DNA of 42,688 bases, taken from the NCBI RefSeq assembly GCF_001477495.1, contig NZ_LDTF01000020.1, positions 1-42,688 on the forward strand, in the 5' to 3' direction. This document shows, piece after piece, positions 8,217-17,343 of the stretch (its first letter is position 1; every line of letters begins with the position of its first letter). A program made the position numbers and the translations under genes. Below the pieces are notes generated by a model. The model worked only from the letters and a program-made list of their open reading frames with translations, did no database searches and was not told where the DNA came from. The stretch is from Sphingomonas yabuuchiae. Its GTDB lineage: Bacteria; Pseudomonadota; Alphaproteobacteria; Sphingomonadales; Sphingomonadaceae.

Positions 8217-9646
8217 CGCAGGTCCGGGTCAGCCGCAAGGAGCGGCGCAAGCAGCAGGCGGCCTTCGGCCAGCAGCGTTACGAAGGCAGCTATCATCAAT
8301 TTCTCGACACCTCCGGGCGCAAGACCGACATCGATACACTGCTCGCAGGTGCGATCGCCAGTGGTGGGGACTTCACCACGCTGGTCAGCGACATGCATGG
8401 CCGTATCTATGCCGAAGGCATCGCTGAGGCAGATTACGGCCGACGTCTCTTCTCGCCCACCCTCGGCGACATCCGGTCATTGCCCGCAGCGATCCTTGAC
8501 GCCAAGGAAGAACTGCCCCCGCTCGATCTGATCCCGACCGATCGCGGGGCGCTTGAGACATTCCTGCGCGGGCTGATGATGCGCAATGGTGCGGACAACA
8601 ATATCGACGTCATCGTCGGTGGCTGGGCAGGAAAGCTTGCACCGAAAACGGCGTTCGACTTCCATATTCACGCCTTGGTAACGCTGCGCGACTGCGACCA
8701 GGAACTTTATACAGCCTTGGTCGGCGGAAGGTTCGGGCTGGTAATCCGTCGCTTGCGGAACTTGGCAAGCAACGATCCTACCTCCATGTCGAAGCTGCGC
8801 AATCTGCTCGTCGCACAGGCATTGATCTGGTGCGCGCATGACGTGCAAATGGTTGGAGCGAGGCTGACGAAGACCCCGTCGTTCGGTTACTTGGTACCCG
8901 GGTCCAGCCAACCGATTGCACCAGAACGGGCGCTCAACCAGATGCGGGCGCGTCGTACCGCGCTAGAGACCGCGCTCGACTTGTACTTCGGCTCGGGCGA
9001 CTGGCGCTTTGGCGAAAGCGCATGCGTGCCGAGCGGCGTGAACCTGCCGCTGACGAAGCATGCCGATCCACTCATCCGCATGATCGCAAAGCGGATTCGC
9101 AAGCATCCCGATATGCTGGAACATGGCGGCAAACACCTCGATCTGCCCCGCCTGATGCAGCACGTCGCAGGACGCCTTCGCGAAGACGATGCGCTGATGG
9201 CGCGAACCGCGACGCCGCAGACGCGCGGCGTTGGGGCCAGGGTGTTCGCAACCGAGTGGTACGGGTTGCCGCCGCTCGCGGCCTTGGCCGTGGCCATCCG
9301 CCGCCTCATTCAGGCAGAGCAGCAACTGCCGGCAATGGTCGACGCCCTGATTGCCGGCAACGTACTCGCGGCGCCGTTGGGCCCGTATGACGGTGAACGA
9401 CAGGTTCGCGGGTCCGTGAGCCGATTCGAAGAATTGCTGGTATTCTATCGACAAACTCTGTTCGGTTATGAAGGGGGTGACCTGGATGCCGCCAGCCGAC
9501 CTTGGAAAGCCACTAAGGCGTCACGTGATTTCCTAAATGAGCGAGGGGATTGCGCGCTGAAAGATCATCATGGTGCTGCGAAGGGCCTACGACGGCCGTT
9601 CTATTTGCTTGACGTGATCCCTGAACATCGCTTCTCCATTGGCTGA
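8213..9646 (+). CDS. Hypothetical protein, 477 aa, last gene of the operon
   Basis: Start GTG at 8213 overlaps the preceding stop (GTGA). The N-terminus VTQVRVSRKERRKQQ is strongly basic and could bind nucleic acid. The body is long and mainly helical with no membrane spans and no nuclease, ATPase or recombinase motif that I can recognise. The segment DVIVGGWAGKLAPKTAFDFHIHALVTLRDCDQELY contains an isolated H-I-H. The gene ends just before A/T-richer non-coding DNA. Function unknown; together with the two overlapping upstream genes it forms an undescribed unit next to a relaxase. Confidence 0.7.
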   Translation: MTQVRVSRKERRKQQAAFGQQRYEGSYHQFLDTSGRKTDIDTLLAGAIASGGDFTTLVSDMHGRIYAEGIAEADYGRRLFSPTLGDIRSLPAAILDAKEELPPLDLIPTDRGALETFLRGLMMRNGADNNIDVIVGGWAGKLAPKTAFDFHIHALVTLRDCDQELYTALVGGRFGLVIRRLRNLASNDPTSMSKLRNLLVAQALIWCAHDVQMVGARLTKTPSFGYLVPGSSQPIAPERALNQMRARRTALETALDLYFGSGDWRFGESACVPSGVNLPLTKHADPLIRMIAKRIRKHPDMLEHGGKHLDLPRLMQHVAGRLREDDALMARTATPQTRGVGARVFATEWYGLPPLAALAVAIRRLIQAEQQLPAMVDALIAGNVLAAPLGPYDGERQVRGSVSRFEELLVFYRQTLFGYEGGDLDAASRPWKATKASRDFLNERGDCALKDHHGAAKGLRRPFYLLDVIPEHRFSIG

Positions 9647-10030
9647 CGGTGTCGTTAATCATAAATATTCTTCTGCGGTGTGGGCAAAAATATCTTCAAA
9701 TCAGCTGGTATACCCCACTTTGTAACCGCCGCACCTGTCCAATTGGTTGGGTGTCTGGCACCCCAACCGTTCCCATTTCTCCGTGATCGATCATCAGTTT
9801 TGGGAAAGAGCATTTGGGAACATATTTCGAAAAAAGCGATATCTGCGCCGCTTGCGGTACTCCCCAGCTCATCCGCTTATCCCACTTCAGGTTCCCTTTC
9901 GGGAATGTGAGCAGAGTTTCCGGTACCTACGATAAAGGCCGCCCCGCGCTCCTGATCGATGTTGCCGTTGGTTAGTGTGCCCAAGGGGGGATTGAGGTAT
10001 GTTGGTCGCTTGGAGCCTTCCTGGAAGACA
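9647..10030. other. Non-coding stretch between the unknown operon and the hybrid kinase
   Basis: A/T-richer than its surroundings with no convincing gene. A hairpin of GGTTGGGTG (9745-9753) with CACCCCAACC (9759-9768, one extra C) lies about 100 bases after the operon and could end its transcript, though no T-run follows. The promoter of the downstream kinase must lie in the second half; I see no confident -35/-10 pair. Confidence 0.5.
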
Positions 10031-12925
10031 ATGACCGATCTCTCTGTGCATGAGCAGCAGCGGCTAGCCGCGCTCGCAAAATTCGATGTGATGGACACGC
10101 CGCGCGAAGCGGCCTTTGACGAGATCGCCGAACTGGTCGCCGCAATCTGCCAGGCACCGATCGGGGTCGTCAATCTGATCGGCGACGGCCGTCAATTCTT
10201 CAAGGCCGAGGTGGGTCTCGGGGTTCGTGAAACGCCGCTCGACACCTCGTTTTGCGCGAAGGCGATCCTTGAAGAGGAGTTTCTCCTCGTCCCCGATGCA
10301 ACTGCCGATCCTCGTTTCGCCTGTAGCCCCCTAGTTACGGAAGAGCCGCATTTGCGCTTTTACGCAGGCGCGCTTCTCAAGACGAATGACGGCCTGCCGA
10401 TCGGCACCCTGTGCGTCCTCGACTATCGGCCGCGGACCCTGACAGAGGTGCAGTTGCAGGCCATCCGCGTTCTCGCCCGACAGGTGATGGTCCAGCTCGA
10501 ACAGCGGCGTGTAACGAAGCAGATCGCTGCGTCTGAAGCCAGGCAGCGTGCGATCGTCGACAGCGCGCAGGATTTCGCCATCGTCGCCACCGATCTTGCG
10601 GGCATGATCGTCGAGTGGAGCTACGGGGCGGAACGCGTCCTTGGCTGGCCGGAGGAAGAGGCCATCGGGCAAAGCGGTACGCTACTCTTCACCGACGAGG
10701 ATCGCCGCGCCGGCGTGCCCGAAGCCGAGATGAAGGCTGCACGAGAGAAAGGGCGTGCAGCGGATGAGCGCTGGCATGTTCGCCAAAGTGGCAAACGGTT
10801 CTGGGCGAGCGGCGAAATGTCACCGCTCCTCGACCAAAACAACGAGCACATCGGCTACGTCAAGATTCTTCGCGATCGCACCGAAGAGCATCTTGCGGGC
10901 GTCGAACTGCGTAAGGCGCAGGAGCGCTTCACGACCATCTTCGATACGGTCGAGGCCGCCTTCGCCATCGTGCAAGTAAAGTTCGACGAGAATGACAACC
11001 CCGTCGACTATCGGTTTGTCGAAGCCAACCCGGCATTTGAACGCCAGTCCGGCGTCAACCTGCGTGGAAAGTGGGTCACCGAGTTCGCCCCCGATCTGGA
11101 GCAATTCTGGTTCGACACCTATGGTCATGTGGCCAAAACCGGCGAAGCGACGAACTTCGAGAACTATGCCGAGGCCTTCCAGCGATGGTTCGACGTGCGC
11201 GCCGTGCGGGTCGGAGATCCTGCCGATCGACAAATTGCGATCATCTTCAACGACGTCACCGCACGCCGGGAGGCGGAGGATCGGCTGCGTGCCAGTGAAG
11301 CTTTAGCGCGCGAGAACATCGAGCGCGTGCAGCTTGCCCTGGAAGCCGGCGCAATCATCGGCACATGGCATTGGAACCTGCCCAAGGACCGGTTCACCGT
11401 CGACGAGGCTTTTGCCCGGGCGTTCGGACTCGACCCGGCGCTGGGGCGTGAAGGCATTCCGCTCGCCCAGATCACGGCAACGGTTCACCCGGATGACCAA
11501 GCAGGCCTGACCGAGGCGATTGATGCGGTGATCGCGCGTGGCGGTTCCTATGCGCACCAGTATCGCGTTCGCCGCGCTAATGGCCGCTATTACTGGATCG
11601 AGGCGAACGGTCGTGTCGACCATGCTCCCGATGGCACGCCACTGAATTTTCCGGGAGTACTGATCGATGTCGAGGAACGCCGTGCAATCGAGGCAGAACG
11701 CGACCGCGCGGTCGCCGATCTGCGCGCCCTCAACGAGACGCTGGAACAGCGTGTTGCCGAACGCACGGCCGATCTTGGGTTGGCGGAAGATGCCTTGCGT
11801 CAGTCGCAGAAGGTCGAAGCCATCGGCCAACTCACCGGCGGGGTGGCGCACGACTTCAATAACCTGCTGACGGTGATCCGGGGTTCAGTGGATCTGCTGC
11901 GCCGACCCGGCCTCTCGGACGAGCGCCGCGCGCGGTACATCGATGCGATTGCCGACACAGCGGATCGAGCGACCAAGCTGACCCACCAACTCCTCGCTTT
12001 CGCGCGGCGACAGTCGCTCAAGCCCGAGGTCTTCGACGCCCGCACCAACATCAGTGCCGTCGTCGACATGGTTCGTACGCTCGCGGGTGGGCGTATCGAG
12101 GTCGCGTTGCGACTGCCGTCGGAGCCCTGTTACGTCGATGCGGATCGCAGCCAGTTCGACACCGCGATCGTCAACATGGCCGTCAACGCCCGCGATGCCA
12201 TGAAGGGCGAAGGTTCGCTGACCATCACCGTTGCGGAAGCGTCGGAGATGCCGGCGATCCGAACGCATCCGGCCGTCAAAGGCGAGTTCGTCACTGTCTC
12301 GCTGACCGATACGGGGCCGGGTATTGCCGCTGACAAGATGGAGGTGATCTTCGAGCCCTTCTACACCACGAAGGGGATTGGCGAGGGAACCGGTCTCGGA
12401 CTCAGCCAGGTATTCGGCTTCACCAAACAGTCCGGTGGTGACGTCATGGTCCATAGCCGGCCCGGTGAGGGTGCGACCTTTACCATGTACCTGCCACGTG
12501 TGCAGGCGGACGAGGTCGGTCCGGCGGAAGCGGGCGATAATCGGGTCCCGCTGGGAGAAGGTGCCCGGGTGCTGATCGTCGAGGACAACGCCGAAGTTGG
12601 CGCGTTCGCCACGCAGGCGCTGGCAGAACTCGGGTACCGTACCGAATGGGTCACCGATGGCATGAAGGCGCTTGCCATCCTGGCCGACGAACATTTCGAT
12701 GCGGTTTTTTCGGACGTGATGATGCCGGGTATGTCCGGCATCGAATTGGGCGAGAAGCTGGCAGAATTATACCCCAACCTCCCGGTCCTGCTGACCAGCG
12801 GGTACAGCGAGGTGCTGGCCCGAAATGCTGACAATCGATTTGCCCTGCTGCACAAACCCTATTCCTTGGACGATCTGTCACGTGTGCTGCGCAAGGTTGC
12901 TCACATCAAACATGCTAGGGCTTGA
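10031..12925 (+). CDS. Hybrid sensor histidine kinase (GAF-PAS-PAS-PAS-HisKA-HATPase-REC)
   Basis: A 964-residue cytoplasmic sensor with no membrane spans. In order: a GAF domain (about 20-165), three PAS domains (about 170-290, 300-425 and 435-565), a short coiled coil (LNETLEQRVAERTADL), then a HisKA domain with phospho-acceptor His607 (GGVAHDFNNLL). The HATPase follows (N box NMAVNARDAM, G boxes DTGPGIA and GTGLGLS), and a C-terminal receiver has Asp895 (FSDVMMPGMSG). The H-D-F-N-N-L signature is that of kinases that pass phosphate to their own receiver. The ATG at 10031 follows GGAAGACA; the frame is open 24 codons further without a good ribosome site. Ligand unknown; GAF/PAS suggest redox, light or small-molecule sensing. 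It converges on the lone receiver gene at 13027. Confidence 0.92.
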   Translation: MTDLSVHEQQRLAALAKFDVMDTPREAAFDEIAELVAAICQAPIGVVNLIGDGRQFFKAEVGLGVRETPLDTSFCAKAILEEEFLLVPDATADPRFACSPLVTEEPHLRFYAGALLKTNDGLPIGTLCVLDYRPRTLTEVQLQAIRVLARQVMVQLEQRRVTKQIAASEARQRAIVDSAQDFAIVATDLAGMIVEWSYGAERVLGWPEEEAIGQSGTLLFTDEDRRAGVPEAEMKAAREKGRAADERWHVRQSGKRFWASGEMSPLLDQNNEHIGYVKILRDRTEEHLAGVELRKAQERFTTIFDTVEAAFAIVQVKFDENDNPVDYRFVEANPAFERQSGVNLRGKWVTEFAPDLEQFWFDTYGHVAKTGEATNFENYAEAFQRWFDVRAVRVGDPADRQIAIIFNDVTARREAEDRLRASEALARENIERVQLALEAGAIIGTWHWNLPKDRFTVDEAFARAFGLDPALGREGIPLAQITATVHPDDQAGLTEAIDAVIARGGSYAHQYRVRRANGRYYWIEANGRVDHAPDGTPLNFPGVLIDVEERRAIEAERDRAVADLRALNETLEQRVAERTADLGLAEDALRQSQKVEAIGQLTGGVAHDFNNLLTVIRGSVDLLRRPGLSDERRARYIDAIADTADRATKLTHQLLAFARRQSLKPEVFDARTNISAVVDMVRTLAGGRIEVALRLPSEPCYVDADRSQFDTAIVNMAVNARDAMKGEGSLTITVAEASEMPAIRTHPAVKGEFVTVSLTDTGPGIAADKMEVIFEPFYTTKGIGEGTGLGLSQVFGFTKQSGGDVMVHSRPGEGATFTMYLPRVQADEVGPAEAGDNRVPLGEGARVLIVEDNAEVGAFATQALAELGYRTEWVTDGMKALAILADEHFDAVFSDVMMPGMSGIELGEKLAELYPNLPVLLTSGYSEVLARNADNRFALLHKPYSLDDLSRVLRKVAHIKHARA

Positions 12926-13026
12926 CGGCGGAAGACCTGGCTAGGTGGGCGGCCGAACGGCGCGCTGCGACGGTTCGGACCGAGGTGGCCTTCGCCACTC
13001 ATGAAATCCGGGATGCGCGACGCTCC

Positions 13027-13425
13027 TCAGGCTGTTTGGCCTTCCCGGTTGCCGATCAGGCGGTGCATCGCGTCAACTACCTCAGCGTGATTGATCGGCT
13101 TCGAGTAGAATTCGGCCCGCTCGGGAAGCTCTACGCTCTCGCGCGTGAAATAGGCGGCGGTCAGGATGATCTCGATCGGCGGCCAGCGTTTGCGGATCGC
13201 CGCTGCGATCTCGATGCCGCTACGACTGCGCGGCATGTCGAGGTCCATATAAACGAGGCGAATATCCAGACGATCTTCCAGGATTTGGATGGCGTCGGCA
13301 CTGCTCAGCGCTTCGACTGCTTCGAACCCGGCCTTTTCGACCATACTGATCGCGTCGAGCCGCAAGATCGGCTCGTCTTCGACCACCAGCACCGGCCATC
13401 GCTTGAGGGGTTGAGACTGTCCCAT
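13027..13425 (-). CDS. Single-domain response regulator (receiver only)
   Basis: A 132-residue stand-alone receiver. The acidic pair is in VVEDEP (residues 15-19), the phospho-acceptor is Asp61 (VYMDLDMP), a T/S position lies in ILTAAYF and the conserved lysine in YSKPIN. No output domain, so it should act by protein contact or as a phosphate relay. It starts 17 bases after the stop of the HWE kinase at 13443 on the same strand, which makes that kinase its probable partner. The hybrid kinase converging from the other side is a second candidate. Confidence 0.9.
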   Translation of the reverse strand: MGQSQPLKRWPVLVVEDEPILRLDAISMVEKAGFEAVEALSSADAIQILEDRLDIRLVYMDLDMPRSRSGIEIAAAIRKRWPPIEIILTAAYFTRESVELPERAEFYSKPINHAEVVDAMHRLIGNREGQTA

Positions 13426-13442
13426 GCTCTTACGCTTACGCC

Positions 13443-15824
13443 TTACGCCTCTTGGATCTGATACAGCGGTGCCGTCGCCCGCATCGTCAGACCTTCCGTT
13501 TCGTAGCGAAGCTCAACGCCGCCAGAGCCACTTAGTCCCATGCGAATGATCCGAGAGCCGAAGCCACGTCGCGTCGGCTCCACCGCCGGCGGACCGCCGC
13601 GTTCCACCCAGGCCAGATCGAGGACATCCTTCTCGCCGTCACGGCGCACTGACCATGTCACCGACACGGTGCCGGCAGACGCGCTCAGCGCGCCGTATTT
13701 GGCGGCGTTGGTCGCCAGCTCGTGCAGCATGAGCGTGAGCGCCAGCGTTGCGCGTGGCCCGATCGTCACGTCAGGCCCGGAGATTTCGAACCGGTCGGTG
13801 CCGAACGTCGTCAACGCACTGCGCACCACATCACCGATGCTGGCGCTTGACCAATTGTCACGCGTGAGAACGTCATGTGCCGAAGCGAGCGCGGCCAGTC
13901 GCTGACCAAACGCCGTGACCGCCTCCTGGTCTTCTGCCTTGCCCAGCGTCTGGTTGGCGATCGCTTGCACCACGCTCATTGTGTTCTTGATACGGTGGGC
14001 CAGTTCGCCGTTCAGAAGCTCCTGCTGCTCACGCGCCTTCTGTAGTTCGGTGTGATCTCGCGAGACAGACAGGATGCGGGCTACTTCACCATCGGGACCG
14101 GCGATCGGCGATACCGAGACCGACCAGTGCTTCGGCGTTCCAAGGTAGGTGTTCGCTGGTGCCTCGAAGTGCGTCGTCTCGCCACGCTTGGCGGCTTCAA
14201 TCGCTTCCTTCGCGGCGGTGGAGCCGCCCTCCTGCAGCAAATCGGGCCACGGACAGCCGCTCACCGAATTGAAATCGCTAATCTCCATGACCTTCATACC
14301 GCCCTCGCTCATGAACGAGAGGCGACCATCCAGCTCGACCACCTTGATGCAGTCGGTCGAAGCGGCAAGCACGCTGCGCAGGAAGCTGGCGGTTTCCTTG
14401 GCTTCCTTCTCGGCGCGACGCCGCTCGATTGCGGTCCAAGTCCGATTGCCTGCGTCCGCGATGAATTGCAGTTCTTCGGGCGTCCAGTCCCGCGGTGCAC
14501 CGTCGTTGACGTAGAGGATGGCAACCGTGCGGCCCTTCTCCACGATCGGTCGGTTGACGAGGCTGCGCACTGCAACGGATTCCAGCGGGGCAGTGTTGCC
14601 CGAGGTGCGGGGATCAAGCCGGATGTCGGGAATGACGACGGTGCGGCCCTGACGCAGGTCCTCCGCATAGCCACCATAGTCGTCCATGCGGTAGGTGCCG
14701 GAGAGGCTGGGATAGCCCTGTGCCGTCCAGTCATTCGGGACGGTGAAGGTCTCTCCATCTTCCCCGACCGCGCCATAGCCGACACGGCCGACGCCGAGCG
14801 TGCGGCCGATGATGGCGGTGGCCGCGCGCACCACGTCTTCGGGATCGTTGATTGCCGTCAGCGCCCGGCCAAGCTCGGCCAGTGCATCGCGACGCTGGTC
14901 GGCGCGGACGCGATCGGTGACTTCGAGGAACAGCAACGTAAAGCGATCACCGCCGGCAGGTTGGCAAATACCGTCATACCAGCGGTCCAGATCGCCGACC
15001 TGACGGGTAAAGCGGATCGCCTCACCCGTCTCGACGACACGGGCGGACTCCATCACCCATTCGTCCTCAATACCGGGGATCACCTCGCTGACCGTCCGGC
15101 CGACAACACTCCCACGCTCGATACCGACAAGATCGTACCAAGCGTTGTTCACCTCGATGTAGCGCAAATCGACAATCCGACCCGCCTGGTCGCGAACGAC
15201 CTCACCTAGAACGAAACCCTCTTCAAGCGTCTCGAACAGCCCGCGCCATTTGGCATCGGTGGAGGAGAGATCGGCCTCGGCGCGATCGCGCTCCTGCTGG
15301 GCGCGAACGCGCACCGTGCTTTCGGAGGTGATATTGAGCAAACCGACGACCTCGCCGGCGTCACCGCGCACCGGCGAGTAAGCGAAGTCGTACCACGTCA
15401 GTTCCGGGTAGCCGTGACGCGTCATGGTCAGCGGTTGGTCGCGAAAAGCCACGCTTTCGCCGGCGAAGACGCGATCGATCAGAGGGGCGATCTCCGGCCA
15501 TAGCTCGGGCCACACTTCCTCGGTTGGGCGTCCCAGCGCGTCGGGATGGCGGCCGCCGAGGATGGGCGCGTAGCCGTCGTTATAGAGTAGGATGCGTTCC
15601 GGCCCCCAGATGACGCACATCGGATGCAGCGACGCAAGCATTGTATCGACCGTGACACTAAGCGCTGCCGGCCATGTGACGCGCGCACCCAATGGGCTTG
15701 CCCGCCAATCGAGTGCGTCAATCAGATCGATCATACGCGGTGCGTCATGCGTGTCGCCCCCGGCGACACCCTCAACGTAGCTCACCATTCCTGCCGTCGC
15801 TTCCTCAACCCAAGCGTTGAACAT
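13443..15824 (-). CDS. HWE-family sensor histidine kinase (PAS-PAS-GAF-PAS-HWE)
   Basis: A 793-residue soluble kinase. N-terminal PAS-type region with MCVIWGPERILLYNDGYAPI, a second PAS (about 190-310), a GAF domain (about 320-470) and a third PAS (about 485-600). The kinase core follows, with His610 in ELAHRIKNTMSVVQAI, N box MLHELATNAAKYGAL and the diagnostic W-x-E (LAWVERGG). The HWE class is typical of alphaproteobacteria and often phosphorylates small receivers. The ATG at 15824 follows a G-rich site; upstream codons to 15917 look non-coding. It sits directly before a lone receiver gene and is divergent from a broken receiver gene, so it has one intact local partner and one lost one. Confidence 0.92.
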   Translation of the reverse strand: MFNAWVEEATAGMVSYVEGVAGGDTHDAPRMIDLIDALDWRASPLGARVTWPAALSVTVDTMLASLHPMCVIWGPERILLYNDGYAPILGGRHPDALGRPTEEVWPELWPEIAPLIDRVFAGESVAFRDQPLTMTRHGYPELTWYDFAYSPVRGDAGEVVGLLNITSESTVRVRAQQERDRAEADLSSTDAKWRGLFETLEEGFVLGEVVRDQAGRIVDLRYIEVNNAWYDLVGIERGSVVGRTVSEVIPGIEDEWVMESARVVETGEAIRFTRQVGDLDRWYDGICQPAGGDRFTLLFLEVTDRVRADQRRDALAELGRALTAINDPEDVVRAATAIIGRTLGVGRVGYGAVGEDGETFTVPNDWTAQGYPSLSGTYRMDDYGGYAEDLRQGRTVVIPDIRLDPRTSGNTAPLESVAVRSLVNRPIVEKGRTVAILYVNDGAPRDWTPEELQFIADAGNRTWTAIERRRAEKEAKETASFLRSVLAASTDCIKVVELDGRLSFMSEGGMKVMEISDFNSVSGCPWPDLLQEGGSTAAKEAIEAAKRGETTHFEAPANTYLGTPKHWSVSVSPIAGPDGEVARILSVSRDHTELQKAREQQELLNGELAHRIKNTMSVVQAIANQTLGKAEDQEAVTAFGQRLAALASAHDVLTRDNWSSASIGDVVRSALTTFGTDRFEISGPDVTIGPRATLALTLMLHELATNAAKYGALSASAGTVSVTWSVRRDGEKDVLDLAWVERGGPPAVEPTRRGFGSRIIRMGLSGSGGVELRYETEGLTMRATAPLYQIQEA

Positions 15825-16072
15825 GCCCGCCCCCCGGCAGGTCGGATTATTCCTAGCCGCATTTTCCGGAGATTGGAACAAAAGGCAGTCGGGCTTAAAG
15901 CTTCCGCGATCGTACAAACTCCGTCGCGATCGTCGGATGTAGGCCTCTGGTTAACCGAGGGATGGAAGACCGGCGTTTGAACCCGAGTGGCGTCGATTTC
16001 GGGATCAGGATGTTTTGGCGAAGCTTTTTTGGCCTGACTGAACGGAAATCATTTCGACATCGCGGGCGAACT

Positions 16073-16507
16073 ATGGGTGTTACAAGCTGTTATGAAATAT
16101 TGGCTCTCTCCACAAATCGTTATGCCCTTGTCGTCGACGACGATCCGATCATCCTCATTGACCTTGCCAGCATCCTGACAGACGCGGATTTTCGGTGCGT
16201 GGAAGCCGATCATGGCGATGCCGCGAAGGACATGCTTCCGGATCATGCCGAGAGCATTACGCTGCTCTTTTCCGACGTGGAAACGTCGGGCGGCACGAAC
16301 GGGTTCGAGCTCGCTTATTATGTGGCGGCAACCTATCCCTAAATCGAGATCGCGATTGCCAGCGGCAGGATCACGCCAGAACCGGGTGAACTGCCCGACC
16401 ACGCGACGTTCATCGACAAACCGTTCATTACCCGAATGGTGCACGATCACCTGCGTGAACGGCTTCCTGACGGCAAGAAGCCTGAGCCGCTCAAGAACGC
16501 GGTGTAG
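16073..16507 (+). pseudogene. Response regulator receiver gene interrupted by an in-frame TAA
   Basis: The frame from ATG 16073 encodes a receiver with acidic residues in VVDDDP (21-25) and phospho-acceptor Asp68 (LLFSDVE). Codon 90 (16340-16342) is TAA. Beyond it the same frame continues as receiver sequence: IEIAIASGRITPEPGEL, then the conserved lysine in FIDKPFITRM, ending at TAG 16505-16507. Only a single codon change is needed to restore a protein of about 143 residues. The intact neighbour at 13027 has PPIEIILTA at the equivalent place. The truncated product would lack the last strand-helix pairs and the lysine, so it is almost certainly non-functional unless the stop is read through. 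Confidence 0.85.
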
Positions 16508-16556
16508 TCTTATCGGGTCTTTCCCGTTTCACTATCGATTGTAGGAAATAGGCACC

Positions 16557-17336
16557 TTAAATTGACGATGCAGAGATGTAGGCACCAATCGCGATCACCA
16601 CGGCGGCAAAGCCGCGTTCGAGCAGCCCCTTGCGCGTGCCAAGAACCTTGCCCAGCGCAATACCGCTGATCGTTCCAATGACGCCACCCATGACTAGCAA
16701 CGCGGTCACGCTCCAATCGACCAGCCCCGACACGGCGTAGGAGGTGGCGGTGGTCAGCCCCAGCGCGCTGACGACAACCAGCGACGTGCCGATGGCAAAG
16801 GGCAGCGGCATCGCGGTCGCCAGGATCAGCCCTGGCACGATCAGGAACCCTCCTCCGATCCCGAAGAAGCCGGCGGCAAGCCCGACGCCCAGCCCGATCG
16901 GCACCAGACGCGGCAGCAGCGTCGCCGCGCTGTCGCGGGTCAGGCGCACGTCGGGCGCTTCCGCCGTGCGGCGCTGGCGCAGCATCGACGCTCCGACGCC
17001 GATCATCAGCAGCCCGAACAGGACGAGCAGGCGCTTGCCGTCGAACGCCTTGCCCAACTCCGCCCCCAGCGCCGCACCGATCATCCCCGACACCGCGAAG
17101 ACACCGGCGCACCGCCACTTCACCCGGCCCGCCTGCGCATGGCCGATCAGGCTGGCAAGCGCATTCACCGTGACGGCGACAGCGGCCGTCCCGATCGCGG
17201 CATGCGGCGATCCGACCCCGACGACATAGATCAGGAGCGGTACGGCGAGGATCGACCCGCCCCCGCCGACAAGGCCGAGGATCAGGCCGATCACGCCGCC
17301 CGATGCGAGCGCGGCAACGATGGCGGCGGTGTCCAT
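16557..17336 (-). CDS. TauE/SafE-family sulfite exporter-like permease
   Basis: A 259-residue inner-membrane protein with about eight hydrophobic spans and two glycine-rich half repeats (LGLVGGGGSILAVPLLIYV near residue 20, GFFGIGGGFLIVPGLIL near 160), the hallmark of the TauE/SafE family. Members export sulfite or organosulfonates. It is the last gene of the minus-strand group behind a BigR-like regulator, with seven bases between it and the rhodanese gene, so its likely job is to expel sulfite formed when persulfide is oxidised. Confidence 0.88.
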   Translation of the reverse strand: MDTAAIVAALASGGVIGLILGLVGGGGSILAVPLLIYVVGVGSPHAAIGTAAVAVTVNALASLIGHAQAGRVKWRCAGVFAVSGMIGAALGAELGKAFDGKRLLVLFGLLMIGVGASMLRQRRTAEAPDVRLTRDSAATLLPRLVPIGLGVGLAAGFFGIGGGFLIVPGLILATAMPLPFAIGTSLVVVSALGLTTATSYAVSGLVDWSVTALLVMGGVIGTISGIALGKVLGTRKGLLERGFAAVVIAIGAYISASSI

Positions 17337-17343
17337 GATCGCC

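Noticed and set aside
12953..12978. Bidirectional terminator between the converging hybrid kinase and receiver genes
   Set aside because: Only a six-base stem (CCGAAC with GTTCGG) and a long loop; too weak to call.
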